From the NCBI GenBank assembly GCA_964489265.1, contig CAZAXX010000002.1, positions 6,619 through 70,618 of the forward strand: 64,000 nucleotides of DNA. The letters run 5' to 3'. This document shows positions 50,495 to 59,244 of this stretch, piece by piece. Position numbers and translations under genes: made by a program. The notes beneath the pieces are model-generated. The model had not been told where the DNA came from. It saw only the letters and a list, made by a program, of their open reading frames with translations, and did not search any database. How positions within the stretch are numbered: position 1 is the first letter of the stretch; every line of letters starts with the position of its first letter. This stretch comes from CAYRUP01 sp964489265. GTDB taxonomy: Bacteria; Pseudomonadota; Gammaproteobacteria; DSM-16500.

Positions 50495-52988
50495 CGGTTT
50501 TTTCAGGCACCTTCACAATCGCCTTAATACGCACCATCTCCGGATCATATAACGGCCTTAACGAAACAATAATCGGATAACATTTCCCATTAATTTCAAC
50601 TTCCCACTCACCACTTGCCAAGTAAGTTGCATCAACCGGCTCACCCGCTTCCACCATCGCCAACCCAACAGCGCCACCCAGCGTAAATCCATACGAGCCA
50701 GCTCGCACATAACCTATCGCTTTACCATTACGACGAATGACTTCCGCGTGATACAACAAAGGCTCTGGATCTTTTACCAATATCTGCACCAACCGCCGCA
50801 AGTATGGACCCGAATTTTTTTTCTTAACTGCGGCCTCTTTACCGATAAAATCATCTGGTTTATTCAAATCAACTGCAAAACCTAAACCACACTCATAAGG
50901 ATCATCCGTGTTATCAATATCGTGACCATAATCACGATAACCTTTTTCTAAACGTAAACTCGCCAACGCTTTAAGACCCGCATGTTGCAAACCTAACTGC
51001 GGCGCATCTTTTCCTGCCGCAATAATACGATCATACACATGCGTTGCTTGTTCAGCAGGAATATAAAGTTCATAACCCAACTCACCCAAATAAGTAATGC
51101 GAATACACAAAACACGCGCAAATCCAATATCAATTTCACGCGCTGTGCGGAAAGGAAATGTTTCATTGGATAAATTTTCAGTGGTTAACATCTGCAATAA
51201 ATCACGCGAATTCGGGCCTTGCAAATTGAGTTGTCCGAAAGCCGAAGTCATATCCGTCACAAATGCGTGTGCACCATCTGGAATATTGCGCCTCAGCCAG
51301 GTTTCTGCATGACGATGCATGGTGTCTGTCACGACAATTAAAAATTTTTCTTCACTTAATTTAGTGACTGTCAAATCCGCTTCTAGTTTACCCTCGTGAT
51401 TTAACCATTGCGTGTAAGTAATAACACCGACCATGCCATCCACTTGATTCGCAGAAATTTTATTTAACACACGACCTGCATCACGTCCTTGCACCAAAAA
51501 TTTCGACATGAAGGACATATCCATGACTATCACTTTTTCACGCGCTGCGCGATGCTCTGCTTCCCAGTAAGGAAACCAATTCATTCTGCCCCAACTTAAT
51601 TTTTCCACATGCGGCAAAACACCTTCTGGCGCAAACCAGTCAGCACCTTCCCAACCGCTCACATCTTTAAAATAAGCACCACATGCTGCAAGACGATCAT
51701 GAAACGGTGATTTTTTCACACCGCGCGCTGTTTGTGGTGACATGGTTGGATAGTGACAACGATAAACCATCCCGAGTGATTCGACAGTACGCGTTTTACG
51801 ATATTCCGGATTGGATTGGTATGCATGCAATCGATCAATATTCATTCCCGTAATATCAACATCCGGTGTGCCATTCACAATCCAATGCGCCATCACACGA
51901 CCCAATCCACCGCCTGTCAAAATTCCAATTGAATTTAATCCGGCAGCCACAAAATAATTTTTTAACTCAGGTGCTTCACCGACGATGGGATGTAAATCCG
52001 GTGTGAAACTTTCTGGTCCACAGAAAAATTTTTTGATACCTACATCTAATGTAACGGGAACACGCTGCATGGCTTTTTCGAGAAAAGGTAACATACGATC
52101 CCAATCGGGTTGAATTTCGCCGAAAGAAAAATCCGCTGGAATACCGTCAATTTTCCACGGCGCACAAACCGGTTCAAACAGTCCGACCATCAAACCACCC
52201 ACTTCCTCGCGGAAATATCCATAAGAGGAAGGATCTTCTAAAACAGGCATATTTTTAGGAAGATTTTTAATTTCTTCCGTGATCATATAATAATGTTCCG
52301 CCGCCTGATTTGGGATATTCACGCCGGTTTTTTCGCCAAATTGGCGCGCCCACATGCCAGTACAATTGACGACATACTCGGCTTCGATATTTCCATACAA
52401 CGTTGCAACACCAGTTACTACTTTATTTTTTTGCAAAACTGCAGTCACAGGTACTTTTTCAAAAACTTGTACGCCTTTCAAACGCGCGCCTTTGCAAAGC
52501 GCCATCGTGACATCCACAGGATTTATCTTGCCATCTTCTTTGACATAAAAACCTGCTAATAAATCATCGACACGTGCCACTGGAAAAAGTTCAGCAATTT
52601 CTTTTGGCGAAATTTCGTGAACATCCACGCCACAATAACGATTAAATGTAGCGACGCGACGATATTCTTCTAACCGATCTTTATCACCTGCGACTTCGAT
52701 AAAACCAACCGGATTAAAACCGGTTGCATGGCCGGTTTCTGTTTCTAAACGACGATATAATTTTTGCGAATATTTGCGCATTTCGGTCGATGTTTCGGAT
52801 GTCGATCCAAAAGTCACCATCAAACCTGCTGCATGCCACGTTGTTCCAGATGTCACTTGATCGCGCTCGAGCAAAACGATATCTCGCCAACCCATTTCTG
52901 CTAAATGATATGCAACGGAACAACCAATAATGCCACCGCCAATGACAACTACGCGTGCGGTTTTGGGTAATGTTTGATTTACTGACAT
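50484..52988 (-). CDS. FAD-dependent sarcosine/dimethylglycine dehydrogenase-like enzyme
   Basis: An 834-residue two-part enzyme. The N-terminal half is a DAO-type flavoprotein: RVVVIGGGIIGCSVAYHLAE, then VTSGTTWHAAGLM, the covalent-FAD region type, and YFVAAGLNSIGILTGGGLG. The C-terminal half is a GcvT-like folate-binding domain (FGQLNLQGPNSRDLLQMLT, YLGELGYELYIPAEQ, LRLEKGYRDYGHDIDNTDDP). Such enzymes demethylate glycine derivatives and pass the methyl group to tetrahydrofolate. Dimethylglycine or sarcosine is most likely; the pyruvate dehydrogenase phosphatase regulatory subunit is also a relative. It is divergent from the TetR gene, which may control it. The C-terminus is altered by a repeat. 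Confidence 0.9.
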   Translation of the reverse strand: MSVNQTLPKTARVVVIGGGIIGCSVAYHLAEMGWRDIVLLERDQVTSGTTWHAAGLMVTFGSTSETSTEMRKYSQKLYRRLETETGHATGFNPVGFIEVAGDKDRLEEYRRVATFNRYCGVDVHEISPKEIAELFPVARVDDLLAGFYVKEDGKINPVDVTMALCKGARLKGVQVFEKVPVTAVLQKNKVVTGVATLYGNIEAEYVVNCTGMWARQFGEKTGVNIPNQAAEHYYMITEEIKNLPKNMPVLEDPSSYGYFREEVGGLMVGLFEPVCAPWKIDGIPADFSFGEIQPDWDRMLPFLEKAMQRVPVTLDVGIKKFFCGPESFTPDLHPIVGEAPELKNYFVAAGLNSIGILTGGGLGRVMAHWIVNGTPDVDITGMNIDRLHAYQSNPEYRKTRTVESLGMVYRCHYPTMSPQTARGVKKSPFHDRLAACGAYFKDVSGWEGADWFAPEGVLPHVEKLSWGRMNWFPYWEAEHRAAREKVIVMDMSFMSKFLVQGRDAGRVLNKISANQVDGMVGVITYTQWLNHEGKLEADLTVTKLSEEKFLIVVTDTMHRHAETWLRRNIPDGAHAFVTDMTSAFGQLNLQGPNSRDLLQMLTTENLSNETFPFRTAREIDIGFARVLCIRITYLGELGYELYIPAEQATHVYDRIIAAGKDAPQLGLQHAGLKALASLRLEKGYRDYGHDIDNTDDPYECGLGFAVDLNKPDDFIGKEAAVKKKNSGPYLRRLVQILVKDPEPLLYHAEVIRRNGKAIGYVRAGSYGFTLGGAVGLAMVEAGEPVDATYLASGEWEVEINGKCYPIIVSLRPLYDPEMVRIKAIVKVPEKTVSS

Positions 52989-53054
52989 GACAACACTCCT
53001 TTTTTATAAAATTTCCAGCCGTGCATGATACCTGACGTCGCATCACAAAAATAG

Positions 53055-53082
53055 TTGACATTTACCTACCTACTAGTAGAAT
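53055..53082 (+). promoter_or_regulatory. Promoter and operator before the TetR gene
   Basis: TTGACA (53055-53060), a 16-bp spacer and TAGAAT (53077-53082) form a strong promoter. The perfect palindrome CTACTAGTAG (53070-53079) with flanking ACCTAC lies between and over the boxes, as expected for TetR self-repression. Confidence 0.75.
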
Positions 53083-53620
53083 GGCCGGCATGAATACTAC
53101 CAAAGACAAATTACTCGAAGTCGCGCAACTTATGATACAAACGCGCGGCTACAACGCATTTAGTTATGCGGATCTGGCCAAACTCGTCAAAATCAAAAAA
53201 GCCAGCATTCATTATTATTTCCCAGCCAAAATAGACATTGGAATTGCTGTCACTCGACAGTATCGCGAACATTTTTTAAAGCTCCTCGCAGAGATTAACA
53301 ATCTCGAAATTCCCTGGCTTGATAAAATCAAACACTACGCTCGTTTATACAAAGAAGTTTTAAACGATAATCGCATTTGTTTGTGTGGATCATTAGCAAC
53401 AGATATTCGAACCTTACCGAAAAAATTGCAAAACGAAGTTCGATTATTTTTTAGCGACAATGTGCTTTGGCTCGCACAAATTCTTCCTGACAAAAATTCA
53501 GAAAAAGCACACTTGATTTTGTCAACATTGCAAGGCGCCATGATCATGGCAAGCACGCAAGCCAGTGATAAAGATGTGTTTTCTTCCATCGTCAATCAAC
53601 TAATCAACAAACTCAATTAA
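53081..53620 (+). CDS. TetR/AcrR family regulator
   Basis: A typical 176-179 residue repressor. The N-terminal DNA-binding part reads KDKLLEVAQLMIQTRGYNAF, SYADLAKLVKIKKASIHYYF; the C-terminal part is the ligand domain. Two starts are possible: ATG 53081, which overlaps the -10 box of the promoter, and ATG 53090, which would lie at the expected transcript start. The second would be a leaderless message; neither has a ribosome site. It probably controls the MFS gene 13 bp downstream and perhaps the divergent oxidoreductase. Confidence 0.9.
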   Translation: MAGMNTTKDKLLEVAQLMIQTRGYNAFSYADLAKLVKIKKASIHYYFPAKIDIGIAVTRQYREHFLKLLAEINNLEIPWLDKIKHYARLYKEVLNDNRICLCGSLATDIRTLPKKLQNEVRLFFSDNVLWLAQILPDKNSEKAHLILSTLQGAMIMASTQASDKDVFSSIVNQLINKLN

Positions 53621-53633
53621 GGGTTGCATTGCC

Positions 53634-54872
53634 ATGAAAAAAAATTTATTTCTTTATGCTATTGTTTCGCTTTTTTTAATTTTTGAAATGGCAATCCAAG
53701 TATCGCCTAGCGTCATGGCCACTGATTTAATCCATGATTTGCATATCAGCGTATTTGGGCTTGGTATCATGTCTGGCATTTATTTTTATTCCTACACTGC
53801 CATGCAAATTCCTTCCGGCTTATTGTTCGATCGATTTCATCCACGCATGATTATTACTATCGCCCTTCTATTTTGCGTAAGCGGAACATTTTTATTGTCG
53901 TTCGCTCAAAATATTTATACAGGATCACTGGCACGTTTGCTGATGGGTTTCGGATCCGCTTTCGCATTTGTCTCGGTTCTCGTTGTCACAGCAGAATTAT
54001 TTGAATCCAAGTATTTTGCAACTATCACTGGCATCACCCAAATGCTTGCAGCAGTCGGTGCAATGTCAGGACAAATGCCGATTAGTGTATTAGTTTCACA
54101 TATCGGCTGGCGACACTCGTTACAATTTTTATCTTTACTCGGTTTATTGCTCGCATTGATTATTTGGGCATCCTTAAAATATCAAAAAAATATTCGTGCA
54201 CAGCATGCTTATTTAAAACCTTTGAAAAAAATACTTTCGCATCAACAAACATGGTACATCGCACTCTACGCTTGTTTATTATGGGCACCGATGTCAAGCT
54301 TCGCTTCACTCTGGGGCGTCCCATTTTTAATGAAGACCCAACACATCAGCCAAATGAATGCTGCTTTTTTATGTTCTTTTATGTGGATAGGTCTCGCGAT
54401 CGCAAGTCCGTTGCAAGGAATATTATCCAACGTGTTACGTTATAAAATTATTGCGCTAGCTTTATTTGCGTTGATTGGCGCAATTGCATTTTCTTTTGTA
54501 CTTCTCGTTAATCTTCCGCCGTTGCTACTTGGATTTTGCATATTTCTTTCTGGCGCAGCTTGCGCTGGACAAGCACTGAGTTTTGCGCTGGTAAAAGAAA
54601 ATAATAGTGATGAAGTAAAAGGTGCCGCCATTGCATTTAATAATATGGCTGTTGTGATTTCTGGCGCTTTATTTCAGCCGCTGATTGGCAAATGCATTGA
54701 TCTTAATAATGTTGCCCAATTCAGAGATGGTTTGAGTATTTTATTATTTGCTTATCTTATTGCGTTTCTTGCTGCGTTATTTCTTATAAAAGAGCCCAAC
54801 AAATCAGGTTCATTTTGGATGTTATTAAAAACTTTAATAACGAAACGCTCTGTGTTTCTCACGAATGCCTGA
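53634..54872 (+). CDS. MFS transporter of the ACS/phthalate-type group
   Basis: A 412-residue protein with 12 membrane helices. Loop 2-3 reads GLLFDRFHPRMIITIALLFC and helix 4 has RLLMGFGSAFAFVSVLVVTA; the start (AIQVSPSVMATDLIHDLHIS) is typical of MFS permeases in Legionella and Coxiella, including the pht family for amino acids and nucleosides. The substrate cannot be fixed. It follows the TetR gene by 13 bp, so induction by its own substrate is plausible. Confidence 0.9.
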   Translation: MKKNLFLYAIVSLFLIFEMAIQVSPSVMATDLIHDLHISVFGLGIMSGIYFYSYTAMQIPSGLLFDRFHPRMIITIALLFCVSGTFLLSFAQNIYTGSLARLLMGFGSAFAFVSVLVVTAELFESKYFATITGITQMLAAVGAMSGQMPISVLVSHIGWRHSLQFLSLLGLLLALIIWASLKYQKNIRAQHAYLKPLKKILSHQQTWYIALYACLLWAPMSSFASLWGVPFLMKTQHISQMNAAFLCSFMWIGLAIASPLQGILSNVLRYKIIALALFALIGAIAFSFVLLVNLPPLLLGFCIFLSGAACAGQALSFALVKENNSDEVKGAAIAFNNMAVVISGALFQPLIGKCIDLNNVAQFRDGLSILLFAYLIAFLAALFLIKEPNKSGSFWMLLKTLITKRSVFLTNA

Positions 54873-54895
54873 GGATGAATTTCTTCCTCTGGTCT

Positions 54896-56095
54896 TCATA
54901 GTTTTGAACCTCTCGCCATGAATTGATCTGGCGTATTTTTTTCTTCTTCGAATAATAATGTTAAAGAATCCAATGTATCTTCCATTGGATTAGTTTTCAT
55001 TTTATAAATGAAAGGATAATCCAGCGGCTTCAAAATATGATATTGCGCATTAAAACTTTTTAAAATATTCATATTGGTTCGTCTATAATGCCAATAATCA
55101 TTGAGATAGACTTCTATCTCTGAACCCTTGTAGACTTTACCTGACCACGGATCGCAAACAACCACATTTTGATTCCAGTCTTTGTAATTCATTGAAGCAT
55201 TTTCAGAAATTCCAATGACTACAAAATAATGATTGCCATTTTCAATATGAATAACTACTAGCGGTATATTTGGTAAAAGCCTTTTAGCAAATAGAGCAGC
55301 AATCCGAGAGAGTTCAGAACAATTTCCCACATGAGTCTGCATCGCACTGTCTAAAAGAATTTTTCGTTTGCCTGCGTCTTTTTCCTCATCATTCATTGAT
55401 TGATCATTGCTAATTACATCAAACTTAGCCTTATTTTCAGCACGCATATCATTAATCCGTTTATCGAGAATCTTTTTTGATTTTTGATCCCAGTTATTCG
55501 TACTGAAATGAGTACCACTTAGCTTGATGAGCTCACGCGCTCTATTTATTGCATAACAAGCGAGTCTGAAATGTAACTCGAGCTGAATATTTATTCCCGG
55601 ATAGCGTGCCAATACATCTCGAATATTAACCTTGTCTGTTAACTTAGGATCAGTCTCTGGATAAGTGATATCTTCTACTAATTTAAAATAGGAAGCTGTT
55701 TTATAGGTATTTTTCTTTAATAATTTTAACGGCATTTTTCCAGCACGATTTACTTTTTTTGCAACAGTTGGTGCCGTCGGGCCCAATTTTTTTATTATTA
55801 ATGCAGTTGTTTCTTCTGGATGCGAGCGAGCTGAACAATGTAATGGTGTATCATCTTCGTTATTTGCTTGCTGAATCAATCTAAGCGCTTTATCTATAGT
55901 GATTGCCTCAAGCACAGCAGCAACGACTTCTGTTGTGCCGAACCTGACTGCCAGATGCAAAAAATTATTTTTGTCATATCTATCTCGATAATCAAGCAAC
56001 CGAGGTTCTTTTTTAAGATATTTTTTTACTGTTACCACGTCATGATCATAAAACGCTTGTAGTAACATCGGATAACTAATCTGACGTGGCTTCAT
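54896..56095 (-). CDS. Ankyrin-repeat protein with a papain-like catalytic triad
   Basis: A 399-residue protein. The N-terminal third has ankyrin-type repeats: SYPMLLQAFYDHDVVTVKKY, KNNFLHLAVRFGTTEVVAAV and DDTPLHCSARSHPEETTALI. After a charged helical middle comes a domain whose order THVGNCSELSRIAALFAKRL (C259), ENGNHYFVVIG (H289) and VVVCDPWSG (D315) matches the Cys-His-Asp triad spacing of papain-like or transglutaminase-like effector enzymes. Such proteins act on host proteins by cleavage or deamidation. There is no signal peptide; type IV secretion would be the likely route in this group. The activity is inferred from residue order alone. The stop is 24 bp from the MFS stop and the genes converge. 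Confidence 0.75.
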   Translation of the reverse strand: MKPRQISYPMLLQAFYDHDVVTVKKYLKKEPRLLDYRDRYDKNNFLHLAVRFGTTEVVAAVLEAITIDKALRLIQQANNEDDTPLHCSARSHPEETTALIIKKLGPTAPTVAKKVNRAGKMPLKLLKKNTYKTASYFKLVEDITYPETDPKLTDKVNIRDVLARYPGINIQLELHFRLACYAINRARELIKLSGTHFSTNNWDQKSKKILDKRINDMRAENKAKFDVISNDQSMNDEEKDAGKRKILLDSAMQTHVGNCSELSRIAALFAKRLLPNIPLVVIHIENGNHYFVVIGISENASMNYKDWNQNVVVCDPWSGKVYKGSEIEVYLNDYWHYRRTNMNILKSFNAQYHILKPLDYPFIYKMKTNPMEDTLDSLTLLFEEEKNTPDQFMARGSKL

Positions 56096-56881
56096 TTATT
56101 TTCCTATAAACTCTGGTTTGGTTTTTTTTATAAACCCGGTAATTCCAGCTTTAAAATCAGCTGTCGCAGAACACGCTGCAAAAGCTCTACCTTCGCGTTC
56201 CAACTGACCTTCTAAACTTAATTGCCAAGTTTCATTTACTAAACGTTTAATCTCTGCATACGATTGAGCTGGACCTTGCGTTAATCGTTTTAAGATACGC
56301 GCCGTTTCTTCTGATAATTTTTCATCTGTCGTCACCCAATTAATTAATCCGTGTTTTTCCGCTGTTTTTGCATCAAAAATATCGGATAACAACATCCATT
56401 CCATTGCTTTTTTAGTGCCTACCAAACGCGGTAAATTATAAGAAGCACCGCCATCGGGACTCGCACCAATACCTGAATAAGCCATCGTAAATTTAGTATT
56501 TTCAGAAGCGATCACCAAATCACAAGCCATCATTAAACTCATGCCAACACCGGCCACTGAACCATGCACACTGGCAACCACGGGTTTCGACATATGCATT
56601 AAATTTAAAATCGCAGCATTTAAATTTCTCGCGATGTCCATCACACAGCCAGGCATTGCATCGAGTGACTGGTGAAAAAATTGAATATCACCGCCCGCCA
56701 TAAACAAAGCGCCTGCTCCGTTTAACAAAACAGTTTTTACTGCAGCATCATCGCGCACGAGATCAGTGATTTTTTTTAATTCTTCTCCCATCACATCATT
56801 AAACGCATTCATTGCAGTTGGACGATTAAACGAAATTGTTGCAACTGCATCTTTCACTGAAAATAATAAAGTTTTTGTCAT
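56096..56881 (-). CDS. Enoyl-CoA hydratase/isomerase family protein
   Basis: A 261-residue crotonase-fold protein. The oxyanion region reads GAGALFMAGGDIQFF and VHGSVAGVGMSLMMACDLVI, with the later IGASPDGGASYNLPRLVG. The second catalytic Glu of true hydratases is replaced by Asp (PDGGA), as in several isomerases and other crotonases. It probably acts in fatty acid or amino acid CoA breakdown. The start is ATG 56881 (AAAAGGA 9 bases upstream); the frame runs 10 codons further without support. The upstream gene ends 27 bp before it. Confidence 0.9.
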   Translation of the reverse strand: MTKTLLFSVKDAVATISFNRPTAMNAFNDVMGEELKKITDLVRDDAAVKTVLLNGAGALFMAGGDIQFFHQSLDAMPGCVMDIARNLNAAILNLMHMSKPVVASVHGSVAGVGMSLMMACDLVIASENTKFTMAYSGIGASPDGGASYNLPRLVGTKKAMEWMLLSDIFDAKTAEKHGLINWVTTDEKLSEETARILKRLTQGPAQSYAEIKRLVNETWQLSLEGQLEREGRAFAACSATADFKAGITGFIKKTKPEFIGK

Positions 56882-56907
56882 TGAGTGGATTCCTTTTCGA
56901 GTTAAAT

Positions 56908-57909
56908 TCATTTTTTCAAATTAGGTGAAGCAGAGACAGCAGCGTGGGCTGGAATTTTATTTGTGTTTTCAGTTTGTTCCGAAGCTGTCTTAAACATGCG
57001 AGCTTTTTCTGTGCTGGCATAACTGCAAAGAGAACTGACTAATACTCGCAGTTTTTCTTCAGCCATTGCAACAACTTGCCCTGCATGTTTATCTACCGTA
57101 GGGAAAAGCGTATAGATTGCAGCTGAGAGTGCCGTTGAGGTTCCAAATCCACGCGTGATAACGCGGGGACCTTCTTTTTCAAAAAGATCACGAGCGACCG
57201 TCATGAACTTAGGCGCAGTATACGTGTATGGATCAACCCGAAATGCTTGATTCGCTCCCACAACACTTAATGCATTTGTAACACCGCCAACCACAACAGC
57301 TGAGACACCGATTCCAAGCACCCAACTCATATCAATACCAGAATAAACTGGCAAGCTCCCTGCAAACATCGCAGCAATTTGGTCCGACGTAAAAAATCCT
57401 ATCACACTGAACGTGCTTGATAAAACACGAGGTCCTAAAGCGATTTTGTTTAAGCTAATGCTTTCCGAAAATGTTTTTGGCTTTGGCACAATAAATTCTG
57501 GATTTAAACACTTAGCCGCAAAAAATGCGGCTTTGAGTTTAGATGGATGCGTACATAAACCATCTACTACGCCGAGTGTTAGTGAAACTTGCAATCCTCT
57601 AATCATCTTCTCTTCTGTAGAGGTCTTAAATGCATCATCAACATTATCTTTTTGTCCATAGACTCCATTTTTTAGCGTACTGGCTTTAGCAGCATTAACA
57701 TAGGAGCGGGAAAGCGTGCCAAAACTCGCTATTTTAAACACATTTACAAAATTCGCTGACGATACAACCTGACGAGATTGCATAAAAAGGCACGGCAAAA
57801 ACAGTGCGAATGATACTTCTGCGCCGACAATACCCGATTTAAAGGCCACTCTAGCTGCTTTTATCGCTGTTGAATCATTTGGTTGATCTGGGATTCTAGC
57901 GTCGCTCAT
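56908..57909 (-). CDS. Mitochondrial-carrier-like membrane protein
   Basis: A 333-residue protein. Mitochondrial carriers have three repeats of about 100 residues, each with two helices and a motif. The third repeat (193-272) fits well: GVSAVVVGGVTNALSVVGAN, then PKFMTVARDLFEKEG with RVITRGFGTSTALSAAIYTLF, i.e. the KEG...RGF phrase. Repeat 2 has LTLGVVDGLCTHPSKLKAAF, where P122 may be the proline kink. Repeat 1 has EVSFALFLPCLFMQSRQVV. The PxD/ExxK motif is degenerate. Bacterial carriers of this type are rare; the Legionella effector LncP, sent to host mitochondria, is the known example. A polar C-terminal tail of 50 residues follows. Confidence 0.6.
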   Translation of the reverse strand: MSDARIPDQPNDSTAIKAARVAFKSGIVGAEVSFALFLPCLFMQSRQVVSSANFVNVFKIASFGTLSRSYVNAAKASTLKNGVYGQKDNVDDAFKTSTEEKMIRGLQVSLTLGVVDGLCTHPSKLKAAFFAAKCLNPEFIVPKPKTFSESISLNKIALGPRVLSSTFSVIGFFTSDQIAAMFAGSLPVYSGIDMSWVLGIGVSAVVVGGVTNALSVVGANQAFRVDPYTYTAPKFMTVARDLFEKEGPRVITRGFGTSTALSAAIYTLFPTVDKHAGQVVAMAEEKLRVLVSSLCSYASTEKARMFKTASEQTENTNKIPAHAAVSASPNLKK

Positions 57910-58010
57910 TATTTTGATATCCTCGCCTGTACACCAATTTTTTATGGCAATGGTTTTATAGGGCGGCTAATATACAAAAAATAGGACAATAGTTCCAGTA
58001 AGGAAATTTC

Positions 58011-58811
58011 ATGATAAAAGCAAAGCCGACATTAAAACAACTTTCTATCGACCAATTAGTCCGGGGTAAATATCAGCCGCGCCAACATTTTGATACTGAA
58101 CAATTACAAGAACTTGCGGAATCGATCAAAACAACGGGGGGCTTACTGCAACCTATCGTCGTAAGACCCTTGAACACCGGAAATTATGAAATCGTTGCGG
58201 GTGAGCGTCGCTGGCGCGCAGCACAACTTGCTGGATTATCCGAGGTAAGTTGCTTAGTTAGCCTTTATACCGATGAACAAGCTTTGCAAGCTGCGGTGAT
58301 TGAAAACATTAATCGCGCAGACTTAAATCCGATTGAAGAAGCCAATGCGTATCAGAGATTGATTGATGAATTTGGTTATTTACACGAAGAAGTGGCTGCA
58401 GCCGTCGGCAAATCACGCACGACAATTACGAATGCGTTACGTCTATTAAAATTGGATCCGCGTGTTCAGCAATTATTAATTTCCGAACAATTATCCGAAG
58501 GCCACGGCAAAATTCTCGCTGGTGTTCCTGTTACTCATCAATATGCGTTGGCAGAACAGTGCATTCAAAAAGGCTGGAGTGTTCGTAAAATCGAGATGGA
58601 AGTAAAAAAAATATTGCAGCCAGTTGAAAAAAATAATCCTTATAGTGATCCCAATCTCAAGCACTTGGAAATGGCTCTGACGAATCATTTAGGTAATCAA
58701 GTCAACATTGATTATGAAGATCGTGGTGGCGGTTATGTGAAAATTCGGTTTAGTAATATTGATGAATTAGAAGGGCATTTTCAGCGGATTGGGTTTAAGG
58801 TCGAGGAATAA
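58011..58811 (+). CDS. ParB/Spo0J-family partition protein, orphan
   Basis: A 266-residue ParB: ParB box region LVRGKYQPRQHFDTEQLQEL, GNYEIVAGERRWRAAQLAGL with ENINRADLNPIEEANAYQRL, then the helix-turn-helix (LHEEVAAAVGKSRTTITNAL). The CTP-binding motif GERRWRA is intact. ParB clamps DNA around parS sites in chromosome segregation. No parA is near it and I see no parS site in the window; a chromosomal parA could lie elsewhere. The C-terminal dimer domain is present. Confidence 0.95.
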   Translation: MIKAKPTLKQLSIDQLVRGKYQPRQHFDTEQLQELAESIKTTGGLLQPIVVRPLNTGNYEIVAGERRWRAAQLAGLSEVSCLVSLYTDEQALQAAVIENINRADLNPIEEANAYQRLIDEFGYLHEEVAAAVGKSRTTITNALRLLKLDPRVQQLLISEQLSEGHGKILAGVPVTHQYALAEQCIQKGWSVRKIEMEVKKILQPVEKNNPYSDPNLKHLEMALTNHLGNQVNIDYEDRGGGYVKIRFSNIDELEGHFQRIGFKVEE

Positions 58812-58813
58812 CT

Positions 58814-58887
58814 TGTCATCCTTTTAGAAACCCTTCCCCCTGTGGAGGAAGGATTTCTAAGCAGATTCAAAGAGCCCCAGGATGACA
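58814..58887. repeat. Family A palindrome, degenerate interior
   Basis: TTGTCATCC and GGATGACAC ends are kept, but the inner stem is different: TTAGAAACCCTTCC pairs with GGAAGGATTTCTAA apart from one mismatch. It follows the parB stop. Confidence 0.65.
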
Positions 58888-58891
58888 CGTA

Positions 58892-59146
58892 TCAAAGTTC
58901 AAATCTTTTCGCCGAATCACTGGTCGGCGCTGGCACCGCAGGAGTTGGGCGAGCCGCTTCTGCTTCTGTAAACATATTTTTTGAAGATACTTTCGGGCTC
59001 TCTGGAAGCTTCTTTTCAACACTCGCGTTTTCTGTTTGTTCTGGCCCCGCAGGAGTTGGGCGAGCCACGCCTGCTACCATGAACAAATCATTTATGGAAC
59101 CTTTCACAATCTTTGGAGCTTCCTTTTCTTCTTGGCGTTGTGCCAA
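58892..59146 (-). CDS. Possible small Pro-rich reading frame with internal repeat
   Basis: The minus frame (84 codons, TTG start) has a repeated block: MVAGVARPTPAGPEQTE and EAEAARPTPAVPAPTS, about 108 bp apart in the DNA. The frame is open further upstream (ALSARIAVLELAQRQEE) but without a start, and lies out of frame with the 218-residue gene next to it. It may be a frameshifted tail of that gene. Confidence 0.35.
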   Translation of the reverse strand: MAQRQEEKEAPKIVKGSINDLFMVAGVARPTPAGPEQTENASVEKKLPESPKVSSKNMFTEAEAARPTPAVPAPTSDSAKRFEL

Positions 59147-59244
59147 CTCTAATACTGCAATCCTTGCAGATAATGCGTCAACATCAGCTTTTGTATTTTT
59201 CTCTTGAATAGGCCACTCAAAAAAATCACACCCGGGGATTTTTA

